From: a bacterium
GTDB taxonomy: Bacteria > Hydrothermota > UBA3072 > B12-G15
Direction: 5' to 3'
Length of the DNA stretch: 6,012 bases
Assembly (NCBI GenBank): GCA_003646055.1
Contig: QNDZ01000104.1
Location: 1 to 6,012, forward strand
The notes under the pieces: generated by a model
Databases searched by the model: none
What the model saw: the letters and a program-made list of their open reading frames with translations, nothing else
Told to the model about the DNA's origin: nothing
Translations under genes and position numbers: made by a program
Shown here: piece by piece, positions 1-5,494 of the stretch
Numbering within the stretch: position 1 is the stretch's first letter
Layout of the letters: each line of letters opens with the position of its first letter

Positions 1-1
1 T

Positions 2-64
2 GACATCTTTGTTCAGTGCAATGGGAACGGATGCAATCTTATCAACTGGAAGCCCGTTGAAAAC
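2..64 (+). CDS. Possible C-terminal end of an upstream gene (partial)
   Basis: An open frame enters from the left edge and ends at the TAA at 62-64, giving 21 residues that finish in NLINWKPVEN. It would overlap the TTG start proposed for ogt at 57 by 8 nt, in the pattern of tight overlaps seen at the next two junctions. The stretch is too short to assign a family, and no motif is recognised. The competing reading is that the ogt frame, which is also open to the window edge, is the coding one here. Confidence 0.35.
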
Positions 65-509
65 TAAGGTTCTGTCCAGCCCCATTGGTCCAATAACAAT
101 TATTGGTAAGGATAATGTAATTACTGGAATACTTCTTGGGAGGAGGATTGATACAAACGGAGAAACCATACCAATACTTGAGAAGGTTGAAGAACTTATA
201 TCCCACTATCTTGATGGGGAGAAGGTTGATTTCAGGGGTATCAGCATACTGCTTCCTGAACATCTTAAAGCCTTTTTCAGGAGTGTGATGGAGATTCCCT
301 ATGGAGAGGCTGTGAGTTACAAGGAGATTGCTAAAAGGAATGGAATACACCCAAGAACCGCAGGTCTTTACTTAAGTAAAAATCCTGTTCCAATAATCGT
401 CCCATGCCACAGGGTTATAAAAAAGGATGGAACAATAGGAGGGTTTACTGCTGGTATTGAATGGAAAAAATTTCTTCTCCGTATTGAAGGAATCACTAAC
501 ATCGGATAA
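57..509 (+). CDS. ogt: Methylated-DNA--[protein]-cysteine S-methyltransferase (O6-alkylguanine-DNA alkyltransferase)
   Basis: This suicide DNA-repair enzyme transfers the alkyl group from O6-alkylguanine (and O4-alkylthymine) to its own cysteine. From the TTG at 57 it is 150 aa. The active-site PCHRVI is present with C117 (codon 405-407) and H118. The upstream helix-turn-helix carries SYKEIA (Y88), the arginine finger R100 in HPRTAG and the Asn hinge in NPVPI (N109). After the active site come GTIGGF and a Glu (E144) that closes the catalytic triad. All residues needed for activity are therefore present. The frame is open upstream, with other starts at TTG 9 and ATG 21. I prefer TTG 57 because the family normally begins just before the VLSSPIGP strand, and GGAAG lies at 48-52. 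The 3' end overlaps rodA, so translation is probably coupled. Identity is secure; only the start is uncertain. Confidence 0.93.
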   Translation: MKTKVLSSPIGPITIIGKDNVITGILLGRRIDTNGETIPILEKVEELISHYLDGEKVDFRGISILLPEHLKAFFRSVMEIPYGEAVSYKEIAKRNGIHPRTAGLYLSKNPVPIIVPCHRVIKKDGTIGGFTAGIEWKKFLLRIEGITNIG

Positions 510-1680
510 GAATCTTCTCATTTCAGGGATTGCACTCATCCTTTTTGGGATTGCAACCCAGTTCACAGCAAACTACCCTGATGCACTCGTTTACTTTAAG
601 AAACACCTGTTGTATATTGCCATTGGCATACCATTCTTTCTTTTTTTTGCCACAGTTGAATTAAAATTTATCCTCAGATACTCAATGATACTTCACATCA
701 TATCCATCATTCTACTGATAATCGTTCTTCTATCTGGAGGAAGGGTGCACAGATGGATATATCTTGGCAACTTCCAGTTCCAGCCCTCAGAAATTGCGAA
801 ACTTACACTGATTGTGTTTATACCCAGATTATTGAGCAGAAAGCCAGGAATTTACACATTGAGGGACTCAACTATGTCCTTCCTGGTTGCAGGTATAACA
901 GCGGGACTTGTTCTCATTGAACCAGATTTTGGGACAGCAGTTATAATCTTCCTCATATTCATGGGAATATATTCAGGATATGGGCTTCCCCAAAGCACAT
1001 TCTTCCTCATCATATCACCCCTTCTCAGTGTTATCTTCTCGTTCCACATAGTCACATATACAGTATTCTTTGTTTTTCTTATTGGTGTTGTTCTGGCATC
1101 AAGAAGAAAGTTCATACTTACAATCATTTTACTCCTATTAAACATTGGGGTGGGTCTAACAACACCTGTCCTGTGGAACATGCTGAAACCATACCAGAAG
1201 GCAAGGCTGCTTGTTTTCCTGAATCCGTATAAAGACCCAACTGGTTCAGGGTGGCATATAATCCAGTCAAAGATAAGCATAGGTTCTGGTGGGCTTCTTG
1301 GAAAGGGATACCTTAAAGGACAGTTAAAGACACTCAAATTTATACCTATGAAAAACACAGACTTTGTATTCTCTGTCATTGGAGAAGAACTTGGATTCAT
1401 AGGAACCTTTCTCCTTATAGCCCTTTACACATATTTTTTGATAAGGGTGCTTGATGTGGCACTCAAATCAAGGGGTAGGTTCACCCGTCTCATTGGTCTT
1501 GGTATCTTCTTCTACTTCTTCTTCCATTTTGTTGTGAATGTTGGTATGTGTCTTGGCTTACTTCCAGTTGTTGGGCTTCCCCTACCCTTCCTGAGTTATG
1601 GTGGGACCAACCTTGTTATATCACTATCCCTTTTGGGATTAATGCTGAACCTTAAAAGAAATCAATATGAATATATTTAA
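457..1680 (+). CDS. rodA: RodA-type SEDS peptidoglycan glycosyltransferase
   Basis: This multi-pass inner-membrane enzyme polymerises lipid II glycan strands with a partner class B PBP in the elongation complex. At 407 aa with about ten hydrophobic segments it matches the family length. SEDS landmarks appear in order: RWIYLGNFQFQPSEIAKL; KPYQKARLLVFLNPYKDP, whose Asp (codon 1234-1236) corresponds to the catalytic Asp of the large extracellular loop; GSGWHIIQSKISIGSGGLLG; NTDFVFSVIGEELGF; and near the C-terminus LPLPFLSYGGTN. The LKFIPMKNTDFVF stretch fits RodA better than FtsW. The start is uncertain. TTG 457 has AGGAGGG at 437-443, 13 nt away, which is long. TTG 484 (398 aa) lacks a clear site. 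Either start lies inside ogt. No PBP2, mreB or mreC gene lies in the window, so the partner is encoded elsewhere or to the left. Confidence 0.93.
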   Translation: MNGKNFFSVLKESLTSDKNLLISGIALILFGIATQFTANYPDALVYFKKHLLYIAIGIPFFLFFATVELKFILRYSMILHIISIILLIIVLLSGGRVHRWIYLGNFQFQPSEIAKLTLIVFIPRLLSRKPGIYTLRDSTMSFLVAGITAGLVLIEPDFGTAVIIFLIFMGIYSGYGLPQSTFFLIISPLLSVIFSFHIVTYTVFFVFLIGVVLASRRKFILTIILLLLNIGVGLTTPVLWNMLKPYQKARLLVFLNPYKDPTGSGWHIIQSKISIGSGGLLGKGYLKGQLKTLKFIPMKNTDFVFSVIGEELGFIGTFLLIALYTYFLIRVLDVALKSRGRFTRLIGLGIFFYFFFHFVVNVGMCLGLLPVVGLPLPFLSYGGTNLVISLSLLGLMLNLKRNQYEYI

Positions 1681-2314
1681 GCCATTGATTGATTTTATAT
1701 TTCCACCTATCTGTGAAGTCTGTGGAAGGAGGCTCAAAAATGAAGAAGTGGTTGTCTGTGGAAGTTGTATTGGCAAAATTGTGCCCTCACGCACAGCAAG
1801 AAAACGGGTCAAAAGGCTCAAATATCTTGACGAGGTTTCAGCCTTTGGCATGTTCATTCCTCCATTTGACGAAATTATACATCTTTTCAAGTACAGCGGC
1901 AAAACAAAACTATCTGAAAAACTTGTGAACTTCCTCTACATCACCTATCTCACCCATTACAGGGATACAAAGATTGATTCAATCACTGCAGTCCCATTGC
2001 ACAGGGTAAAATCAAGGGAGAGGGGATACAACCAGTCTGAGCTTCTGGCAAGGGGACTTTCAGAACTCACTGGAATACCCTATCAACCTTTACTTGTGAG
2101 AACTAAGAATACAGTATCCCAGACAAAACTGGACAGGAACAAAAGAATGGAAAATGTAAAGGGTGCATTCAGATGCACCCTTGATGTTGAAGGCCATGTA
2201 CTGCTCGTTGATGATGTTATGACAACAGGAAGCACCCTGAATGAATGTGCCAGGGTGCTGAAATTAAATGGGGCTGAAAGGGTTACTGGCCTTGTGCTTG
2301 CAACTGCTGATTAA
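1667..2314 (+). CDS. comF: ComF-family phosphoribosyltransferase-like protein
   Basis: This is a 215-aa protein of the ComF/GntX type, a cytoplasmic family linked to DNA uptake and recombination in competent bacteria, although its biochemical reaction is poorly defined. It opens with a zinc-ribbon-like knuckle, C16-X2-C19 and C31-X2-C34. A conserved middle follows, with VPLHRVKSRERGYNQSELLA, and then the type I PRTase PRPP-binding loop VLLVDDVMTTGST at residues 178-190, with D182 and D183. The length is normal for ComF. The ATG at 1667 sits 14 nt inside the end of rodA with no good ribosome site, which suggests translational coupling. The TAA stop lies inside the convergent rpsT gene. No ComEA, ComEC or other competence gene is visible, so a role in transformation is an inference from the family. 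Confidence 0.92.
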   Translation: MNIFKPLIDFIFPPICEVCGRRLKNEEVVVCGSCIGKIVPSRTARKRVKRLKYLDEVSAFGMFIPPFDEIIHLFKYSGKTKLSEKLVNFLYITYLTHYRDTKIDSITAVPLHRVKSRERGYNQSELLARGLSELTGIPYQPLLVRTKNTVSQTKLDRNKRMENVKGAFRCTLDVEGHVLLVDDVMTTGSTLNECARVLKLNGAERVTGLVLATAD

Positions 2315-2320
2315 CCCTTT
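2277..2320. repeat. 9-bp perfect inverted repeat spanning the convergent comF/rpsT ends
   Basis: AAAGGGTTA at 2277-2285 is the exact reverse complement of TAACCCTTT at 2312-2320, with a 26-nt loop between them. The comF stop TAA (2312-2314) and the rpsT stop TAA (2285-2283, - strand) each form the first three bases of TAACCCTTT on their own strand. A hairpin here could act as a bidirectional transcription end or barrier in place of the missing intergenic space. The + strand continues T-rich (to about 2338), while the - strand lacks a long T run, so a classical intrinsic terminator is not proven. Confidence 0.5.
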
Positions 2321-2552
2321 TCGTAATCTTTGATTTTTTCCTTGAAGCAGTATTCCTGTGTATGAAACCTATCTTGACTGCCTTATCATAAACAGAATAC
2401 AACTCCTTTAGAAGGGCAATTGCCTTTTCTCTGTCCTTTTCTGAGAGAACCTTTTTTGTCAGGTTCTTAATCCTTGTCTTCATGCCCCTGTTCCTCTGCC
2501 TCCTCTTGATATTTTGCCTTGCCCTTTTCTCTGCAGACCTTGTATTAGCCAT
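2283..2552 (-). CDS. rpsT: 30S ribosomal protein S20
   Basis: S20 is a bacteria-specific primary 16S rRNA-binding protein of the small subunit. The 89-aa product starts [20 protein letters not shown], the typical S20 N-terminus. It is Lys/Arg-rich and helical throughout, with the conserved HRNTASRKKSKITKRVN towards the C-terminus, and its length is normal. The ATG at 2552-2550 overlaps the speB stop by 8 nt and has a strong Shine-Dalgarno inside the speB end. It is the last gene of the unit tRNA-Glu, tRNA-Gln, pdaD, speB, rpsT. Its 3' end overlaps the convergent comF by 32 bp. S20 controls its own translation in E. coli, but nothing here shows that. The identification is secure. Confidence 0.97.
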   Translation of the reverse strand: MANTRSAEKRARQNIKRRQRNRGMKTRIKNLTKKVLSEKDREKAIALLKELYSVYDKAVKIGFIHRNTASRKKSKITKRVNQQLQAQGQ

Positions 2553-3354
2553 TCAACCTCCCCTGTTTCATCATTATCATTTTCTTCAAAAGCACTGCAG
2601 CCGTATATGAACCATAAAATGGATTGTTCACAGGCTGCAATTCCACTATGTCAAAACCTATCACATCATTCAAATCAAAAACATTTTTTAGCACATTCAG
2701 TAAACCTTCAAAACTCAAGCCACCAGGCTCTGGATTACTTACTGAAGGACAAACAGAAGGGTCAAGCACATCAAGGTCAACACTAACATAAACCTTTCTG
2801 CCCTTCAGTCCATCCAGACCTGTAAACAGGCTCTTCTTTCCCCTTAAATATATCAATTCTTCCTGAGACGCAACCCTCTGACCATAAAAATATACTGGCA
2901 TCTTTTCAGAGACCCTCCTCATGACAGTTGCATGGGAGACCCTGAACCCTCCATATTCATCCCTCAGGTCGTAATGGGCATCAAACACAAGGATTACAGG
3001 TTCTCTGTACCTTTCCAATATGGGATTCACGACCCCAAGTGTTATTGTATGCTCCCCACCAAGTAGTATGGGGAACTTATCATCTTTAAGGATTTTATCC
3101 ACCTTATTCTCAACCCACTCAACCATCTTTTCTGGTTCTAAAGGCGGCTCATCTTCAGGCATGGTGTAAATCCTGTGAGTAATCCTGTCTCCCATGTCCA
3201 TATCATAGTACTCAAGCCCTCTAGAAGCGGAGAGTAGCGCACCGGGACCAAACCTCGCTCCTGGAATGAGTGATGAAGTGGAATCATAAGCAACAGGAAA
3301 AATAACAAAATCAGAATCTTTATAACCTGTGGAGATGTCTATAAATGTATTCAT
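2545..3354 (-). CDS. speB: Agmatinase (arginase/agmatinase ureohydrolase family)
   Basis: This dimanganese hydrolase converts agmatine to putrescine and urea. The 269-aa protein carries all ureohydrolase signatures: GGEHTI with ligand H102; FDAHYDL with D125, H127 and D129; SHATVMRR with H141 (the family usually has SHG); and SVDLDVLDP with D193 and D195, followed by NPEPGG. The late Glu is in IVELQP (E238). Arginase, formiminoglutamase and agmatinase share this fold. Agmatinase is preferred because the gene directly follows an arginine decarboxylase that makes its substrate, and because the PEPGGLSF region fits. The loop before NPEPGG reads PSVS, where many homologues have PGVG or PGTG. The ATG at 3354-3352 overlaps the pdaD stop as ATGA, with no separate ribosome site, so translation is probably coupled. 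The two enzymes give the ornithine-independent route to putrescine. Confidence 0.93.
   Translation of the reverse strand: MNTFIDISTGYKDSDFVIFPVAYDSTSSLIPGARFGPGALLSASRGLEYYDMDMGDRITHRIYTMPEDEPPLEPEKMVEWVENKVDKILKDDKFPILLGGEHTITLGVVNPILERYREPVILVFDAHYDLRDEYGGFRVSHATVMRRVSEKMPVYFYGQRVASQEELIYLRGKKSLFTGLDGLKGRKVYVSVDLDVLDPSVCPSVSNPEPGGLSFEGLLNVLKNVFDLNDVIGFDIVELQPVNNPFYGSYTAAVLLKKMIMMKQGRLNG
2556..2564 (-). promoter_or_regulatory. Strong ribosome binding site of rpsT inside the end of speB
   Basis: On the - strand AGGGGAGGT lies 3 nt before the rpsT ATG. It is the best Shine-Dalgarno in the middle operon; pdaD and speB lack one. This would allow S20 to be made at a rate independent of, and above, the polyamine enzymes encoded on the same transcript. 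Confidence 0.8.
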
Positions 3355-3896
3355 ACAATAAAGACTGCTGCTGCAATCACAGTTGTCCAGTAACCCCTCC
3401 TGTCACCCCTTGCTGACGCAGTAACATTGGTTGTTGAATAAATCTTCCCACTGATTTTCCATATCTCCTTTTTCTCATCATAGTTTGCATCAGGGTCAAA
3501 TTCAACACCAAGGATTGTGGCAAGCATACTTGCAGCAAGGTCTTCAGCATACTCTCCAGCCTGTTCAGGGGGTTGACCAAAGGCATGGTGTTCGGAGAGA
3601 TAACCATACTGTTCTGTATCCCTGGGGATGGCAAGCCCCACTGAGGCACTTATCAGTCTTTCTGGTTCATTTGTGGAGTTTTCTGCCATGACAGTGAAAA
3701 CAATCTCCCCTTTGTTCAACATTCCTATACCCTGCTCCCTTGAAATCAATTTGCATCCTGGTGGGAATATACTTGAAACCTTAACAAGATTGAAACCTGC
3801 AATACCTGCACTCCTCAATGCTGCTTCAAGGGAGGCAAGTTTCTCCCTGTGCACACCAATCCCCTTTGTCAGAAAAACATATCTTGGTAGTAGCAT
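3351..3896 (-). CDS. pdaD: Pyruvoyl-dependent arginine decarboxylase proenzyme
   Basis: This cytoplasmic enzyme decarboxylates arginine to agmatine using a pyruvoyl group made by self-cleavage, not pyridoxal phosphate. From the ATG at 3896 it is 181 aa. The cleavage site is the Ser-Ser pair in [10 protein letters not shown]: a cut between S41 and S42 would give a beta chain of 41 residues and an alpha chain with N-terminal pyruvoyl. Other family blocks are [16 protein letters not shown], the [11 protein letters not shown] stretch, [20 protein letters not shown] and the C-terminal [12 protein letters not shown]. It matches the bacterial type of PvlArgDC better than the shorter archaeal sequences. 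The frame stays open upstream to 3995, but that extension reads through tRNA-Gln and is not coding. The chosen start fits the family N-terminus. It lies 8 nt after the tRNA CCA and has no Shine-Dalgarno. Its stop overlaps speB by ATGA. Confidence 0.94.
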   Translation of the reverse strand: MLLPRYVFLTKGIGVHREKLASLEAALRSAGIAGFNLVKVSSIFPPGCKLISREQGIGMLNKGEIVFTVMAENSTNEPERLISASVGLAIPRDTEQYGYLSEHHAFGQPPEQAGEYAEDLAASMLATILGVEFDPDANYDEKKEIWKISGKIYSTTNVTASARGDRRGYWTTVIAAAVFIV

Positions 3897-3904
3897 AATA
3901 AAAA

Positions 3905-3979
3905 TGGCTGGGGAGCAGGGACTCGAACCCCGATTCCTGGATCCAGAGTCCAGTGTCCTGCCAATTGGACGACTCCCCA
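3905..3979 (-). tRNA. tRNA-Gln (anticodon CTG)
   Basis: This 75-nt cloverleaf includes an encoded CCA. The acceptor TGGGGAG pairs with CTCCCCA and the discriminator is G73. The D stem is GTCC/GGAC. The anticodon stem CTGGA/TCCAG encloses loop CTCTGGA, so the anticodon is CTG and reads CAG. The T arm is CGGGG, TTCGAGT, CCCTG, with one G-U pair. U1-A72 and G73 agree with glutamine identity. It lies 4 nt after tRNA-Glu and 8 nt before pdaD. With C34 it reads only CAG, so a TTG isoacceptor must exist elsewhere. Confidence 0.96.
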
Positions 3980-3983
3980 AGGA

Positions 3984-4061
3984 TGGTAGCGGCACGGGGA
4001 TTTGAACCCCGGTCTCCTGGCTGAGAACCAGGTATCCTGGACCTGGCTAGACGATGCCGCC
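3984..4061 (-). tRNA. tRNA-Glu (anticodon CTC)
   Basis: This 78-nt cloverleaf has CCA encoded. The acceptor GGCGGCA pairs with TGCCGCT, giving a G1-U72 wobble at the end, and the discriminator is A73. The D arm begins GTCTAGCC and has a long loop. The anticodon stem CCTGG/CCAGG encloses loop TTCTCAG, so the anticodon is CTC and reads GAG. The T arm CGGGG, TTCAAAT, CCCCG is fully G-C paired. It is the first gene of the unit, directly behind a TTGACA promoter. Many bacteria have only the TTC glutamate tRNA, so a CTC isoacceptor suggests a fuller tRNA set. Confidence 0.95.
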
Positions 4062-4071
4062 GTGTGTGAAT

Positions 4072-4099
4072 ATAATATTAAAATTAACCCTTCTGTCAA
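4072..4099 (-). promoter_or_regulatory. Sigma-70-type promoter of the tRNA-Glu/tRNA-Gln/pdaD/speB/rpsT unit
   Basis: On the - strand a perfect -35 TTGACA (4099-4094) is followed by a 16-bp spacer and -10 TATTAT (4077-4072, 5 of 6 to consensus). Initiation about 7 nt later would fall near 4065, only 3-4 nt before the mature 5' end of tRNA-Glu. No other promoter is evident ahead of pdaD, since only 8 nt separate it from tRNA-Gln. The enzymes and S20 therefore probably depend on this promoter. Confidence 0.8.
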
Positions 4100-4125
4100 G
4101 GCTTCATCCATTCTTTAAAAATCAA

Positions 4126-4464
4126 CTAAGGCACGATTTTTTGTGATAAAATATTAGGAAAATGATAAATACTTGGGACCTTTCCTGCCATTTGAGTAGA
4201 ATAAGTGCCGTATGCCAAAATTGTCCCAGATTCAAGAAAAACCTGATAACCATTTCTAATTACTCTTTTAAGTCCTAATAATAAATTACATTCCCACAGA
4301 TGTAAATCTGATTCTACCGATATAGGGTGATTCATTAAAAAGTCAGGGTAGTAAATAAATAGAACACTTAGTATCAGAGAAGAGATTCTCATCCGCACTC
4401 CTCCACCTAAAAAAGATCCTGCAATTATTTCATTATCCCACTTGAATGATTTTAAGATCCCCAT
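4126..4464 (-). CDS. Hypothetical beta-barrel-like protein, 3' part (frame entered by a possible -1 shift)
   Basis: No family is recognised. Taken alone the frame gives 112 aa from an ATG at 4464-4462, but no ribosome site precedes that ATG and the frame is open further upstream to 4497. The product shows alternating polar and hydrophobic runs and aromatics typical of outer-membrane strands, for example GGGVRMRISSLILSVLFIYY, LHLWECNLLLGLKRVI and YQVFLESGTILAYGTY. It has no signal peptide of its own. It is better read as the continuation of the signal-peptide-bearing ORF at 4634-4479: one -1 step at the A7 run joins them into a 169-aa protein. The alternative is a gene broken by a one-base deletion. 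Base composition is AT-rich, as in its upstream neighbour. Confidence 0.5.
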   Translation of the reverse strand: MGILKSFKWDNEIIAGSFLGGGVRMRISSLILSVLFIYYPDFLMNHPISVESDLHLWECNLLLGLKRVIRNGYQVFLESGTILAYGTYSTQMAGKVPSIYHFPNILSQKIVP

Positions 4465-4478
4465 TGTTGTTATTATCC

Positions 4479-4488
4479 CTATTTTTTT
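4479..4488 (-). other. A AAA AAA slippery heptamer followed by UAG (candidate -1 frameshift or slippage site)
   Basis: On the - strand seven A residues (4488-4482) are read in the zero frame as the last base of ACA, then AAA AAA, then TAG. This is the X XXY YYZ arrangement of -1 programmed frameshift sites. Slipping back one base gives AAA AAA ATA GGG and opens the frame that runs to the stop at 4126. Transcriptional slippage on A7 would have the same effect. I did not find an obvious strong stem-loop or upstream stimulator by eye. Confidence 0.45.
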
Positions 4489-4634
4489 GTCACATTCTTA
4501 TCACCGTAATCCCCTCTTGGAGTTTCATACAAAATAAAAGGGGATAATCTTTGAGGTACAATCAAACATGCCGAACCTTTATCACCAATGTACTTACTGA
4601 AAGAAACCATAGATAAAATTATTAAATAAATCAT
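4479..4634 (-). CDS. Hypothetical exported protein, 5' part (51 codons, signal-peptide start)
   Basis: This 51-codon ORF begins with an ATG at 4634-4632 that overlaps the stop of the preceding 287-aa gene as ATGA. It is preceded by AAGGTGGAGAAG, which contains a ribosome binding site. The product opens with a short hydrophobic stretch, MIYLIILSMVSFS, like a weak signal peptide, and ends NVTKK before a TAG at 4481-4479. The well-formed start and coupling argue that this is a real gene start. The TAG directly follows A AAA AAA, and the -1 frame carries on as the 112-aa barrel-like segment. No family is recognised. Confidence 0.5.
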   Translation of the reverse strand: MIYLIILSMVSFSKYIGDKGSACLIVPQRLSPFILYETPRGDYGDKNVTKK

Positions 4635-5494
4635 CTTCTCCACCTTTTAGAAGTCTTGAAATGATATTCTATCCCTATTCCTCCGGATATCCCTTCAACT
4701 CTAAAATAAGGCTCATCCTTTTTTGTAAAAACATAATGCTTAGCGTTCATATAAGGGGTAATATAGATATTTTCCCCAAGATGTAAGGTGAATAATGTAT
4801 TAAAGGAAACGCCAAAGGTTATTGGATAGAAAAAATTACGTTTTATAGGGCCTCTGCCAATTCGTGAGTCTAAGGCACTGCATCCTATTATTATACCGCT
4901 TCCACAGGAAAAAGTAATATTCTTAAAGGTATACTCTACGCAATTAAGTATTATATTGGATTCCCATATCTCCAAATAATATTCAACACTTATTGGTATA
5001 CCATTATCATCAAGGATCTCCACATAAGTAGTATGTATTGGGAAATAATACGAGAGAAGGCATCTCAAATGTAAACGCGGGCCTTCAATAAATATCCCTC
5101 CAGTAATAACATGGTTAAAGTCTTCTATACCATTTTCAAACTGCCTTAAAGGATTAAAAACAGCACCCGATATACTTATCCCTACCTCTTTGCATTTCTT
5201 CCGTTCTTCTTTACCTTCTGTTTTCATAGGCTCATCTTTTGTAACCTTTTTAATAATACCCACATCCCTTGTCCACATCAAATTCCAGTCTGAATCATAA
5301 GCATATACCTTCCCTTTCCCATCACCATCTCCATCATCACAGGCAATGAATATCCCTTGCTTACCATCATTGTTTATGTCCATAAGTGCAGGAGAAATAT
5401 CCATTATGCCCATAGAACTTTCTAACCATCTATCTGAATACCCTTCAATCCCAGGGAGCTTAAGATTAGTATAAAACAACAATAAAATAACCAT
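4631..5494 (-). CDS. Hypothetical protein joining an FG-GAP/VCBS-like calcium-loop segment to an outer-membrane beta-barrel-like region
   Basis: This 287-aa protein has no firm family assignment. Residues about 14-79 resemble one blade of an FG-GAP/VCBS or quinoprotein-like repeat: SPALMDINNDGK with a D-x-N-x-D-G loop at 39-44, an Asp-rich DDGDGDGKGK at 53-62, then VYAYDSDWNLMWTRDVG. A charged linker (82-103) follows. The rest (about 104-279) alternates polar and hydrophobic residues with many aromatics, as in a transmembrane barrel, and ends GGIGIEYHF before a basic tail, KTSKRWRR. The N-terminal MVILLLFY is hydrophobic but short for a signal peptide. The start at 5494 is supported by GGAGGT at 5505-5500. 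The stop overlaps the next gene by ATGA. The single blade and weak signal suggest a fusion by deletion of a larger secreted protein onto a barrel gene. The coding segment looks AT-richer than the left half of the window. Confidence 0.65.
   Translation of the reverse strand: MVILLLFYTNLKLPGIEGYSDRWLESSMGIMDISPALMDINNDGKQGIFIACDDGDGDGKGKVYAYDSDWNLMWTRDVGIIKKVTKDEPMKTEGKEERKKCKEVGISISGAVFNPLRQFENGIEDFNHVITGGIFIEGPRLHLRCLLSYYFPIHTTYVEILDDNGIPISVEYYLEIWESNIILNCVEYTFKNITFSCGSGIIIGCSALDSRIGRGPIKRNFFYPITFGVSFNTLFTLHLGENIYITPYMNAKHYVFTKKDEPYFRVEGISGGIGIEYHFKTSKRWRR

Noticed and set aside
9..56. Longer ogt N-terminus from TTG 9 or ATG 21
   Set aside because: The added residues lie before the usual family start, no ribosome site precedes them, and an alternative upstream frame ends in this stretch. 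It cannot be excluded without sequence to the left.
852..1400. 182-codon open frame on the - strand inside rodA
   Set aside because: It lies wholly antisense to conserved SEDS motifs and its product shows no recognisable domain.
3897..3995. N-terminal extension of pdaD by 33 codons
   Set aside because: The extension is the sequence of tRNA-Gln read through in frame, and family members begin just before the VFLTKG block.
3628..4005. 125-codon + strand frame across pdaD and the tRNAs
   Set aside because: It is antisense to a well-supported enzyme and runs through a tRNA gene.
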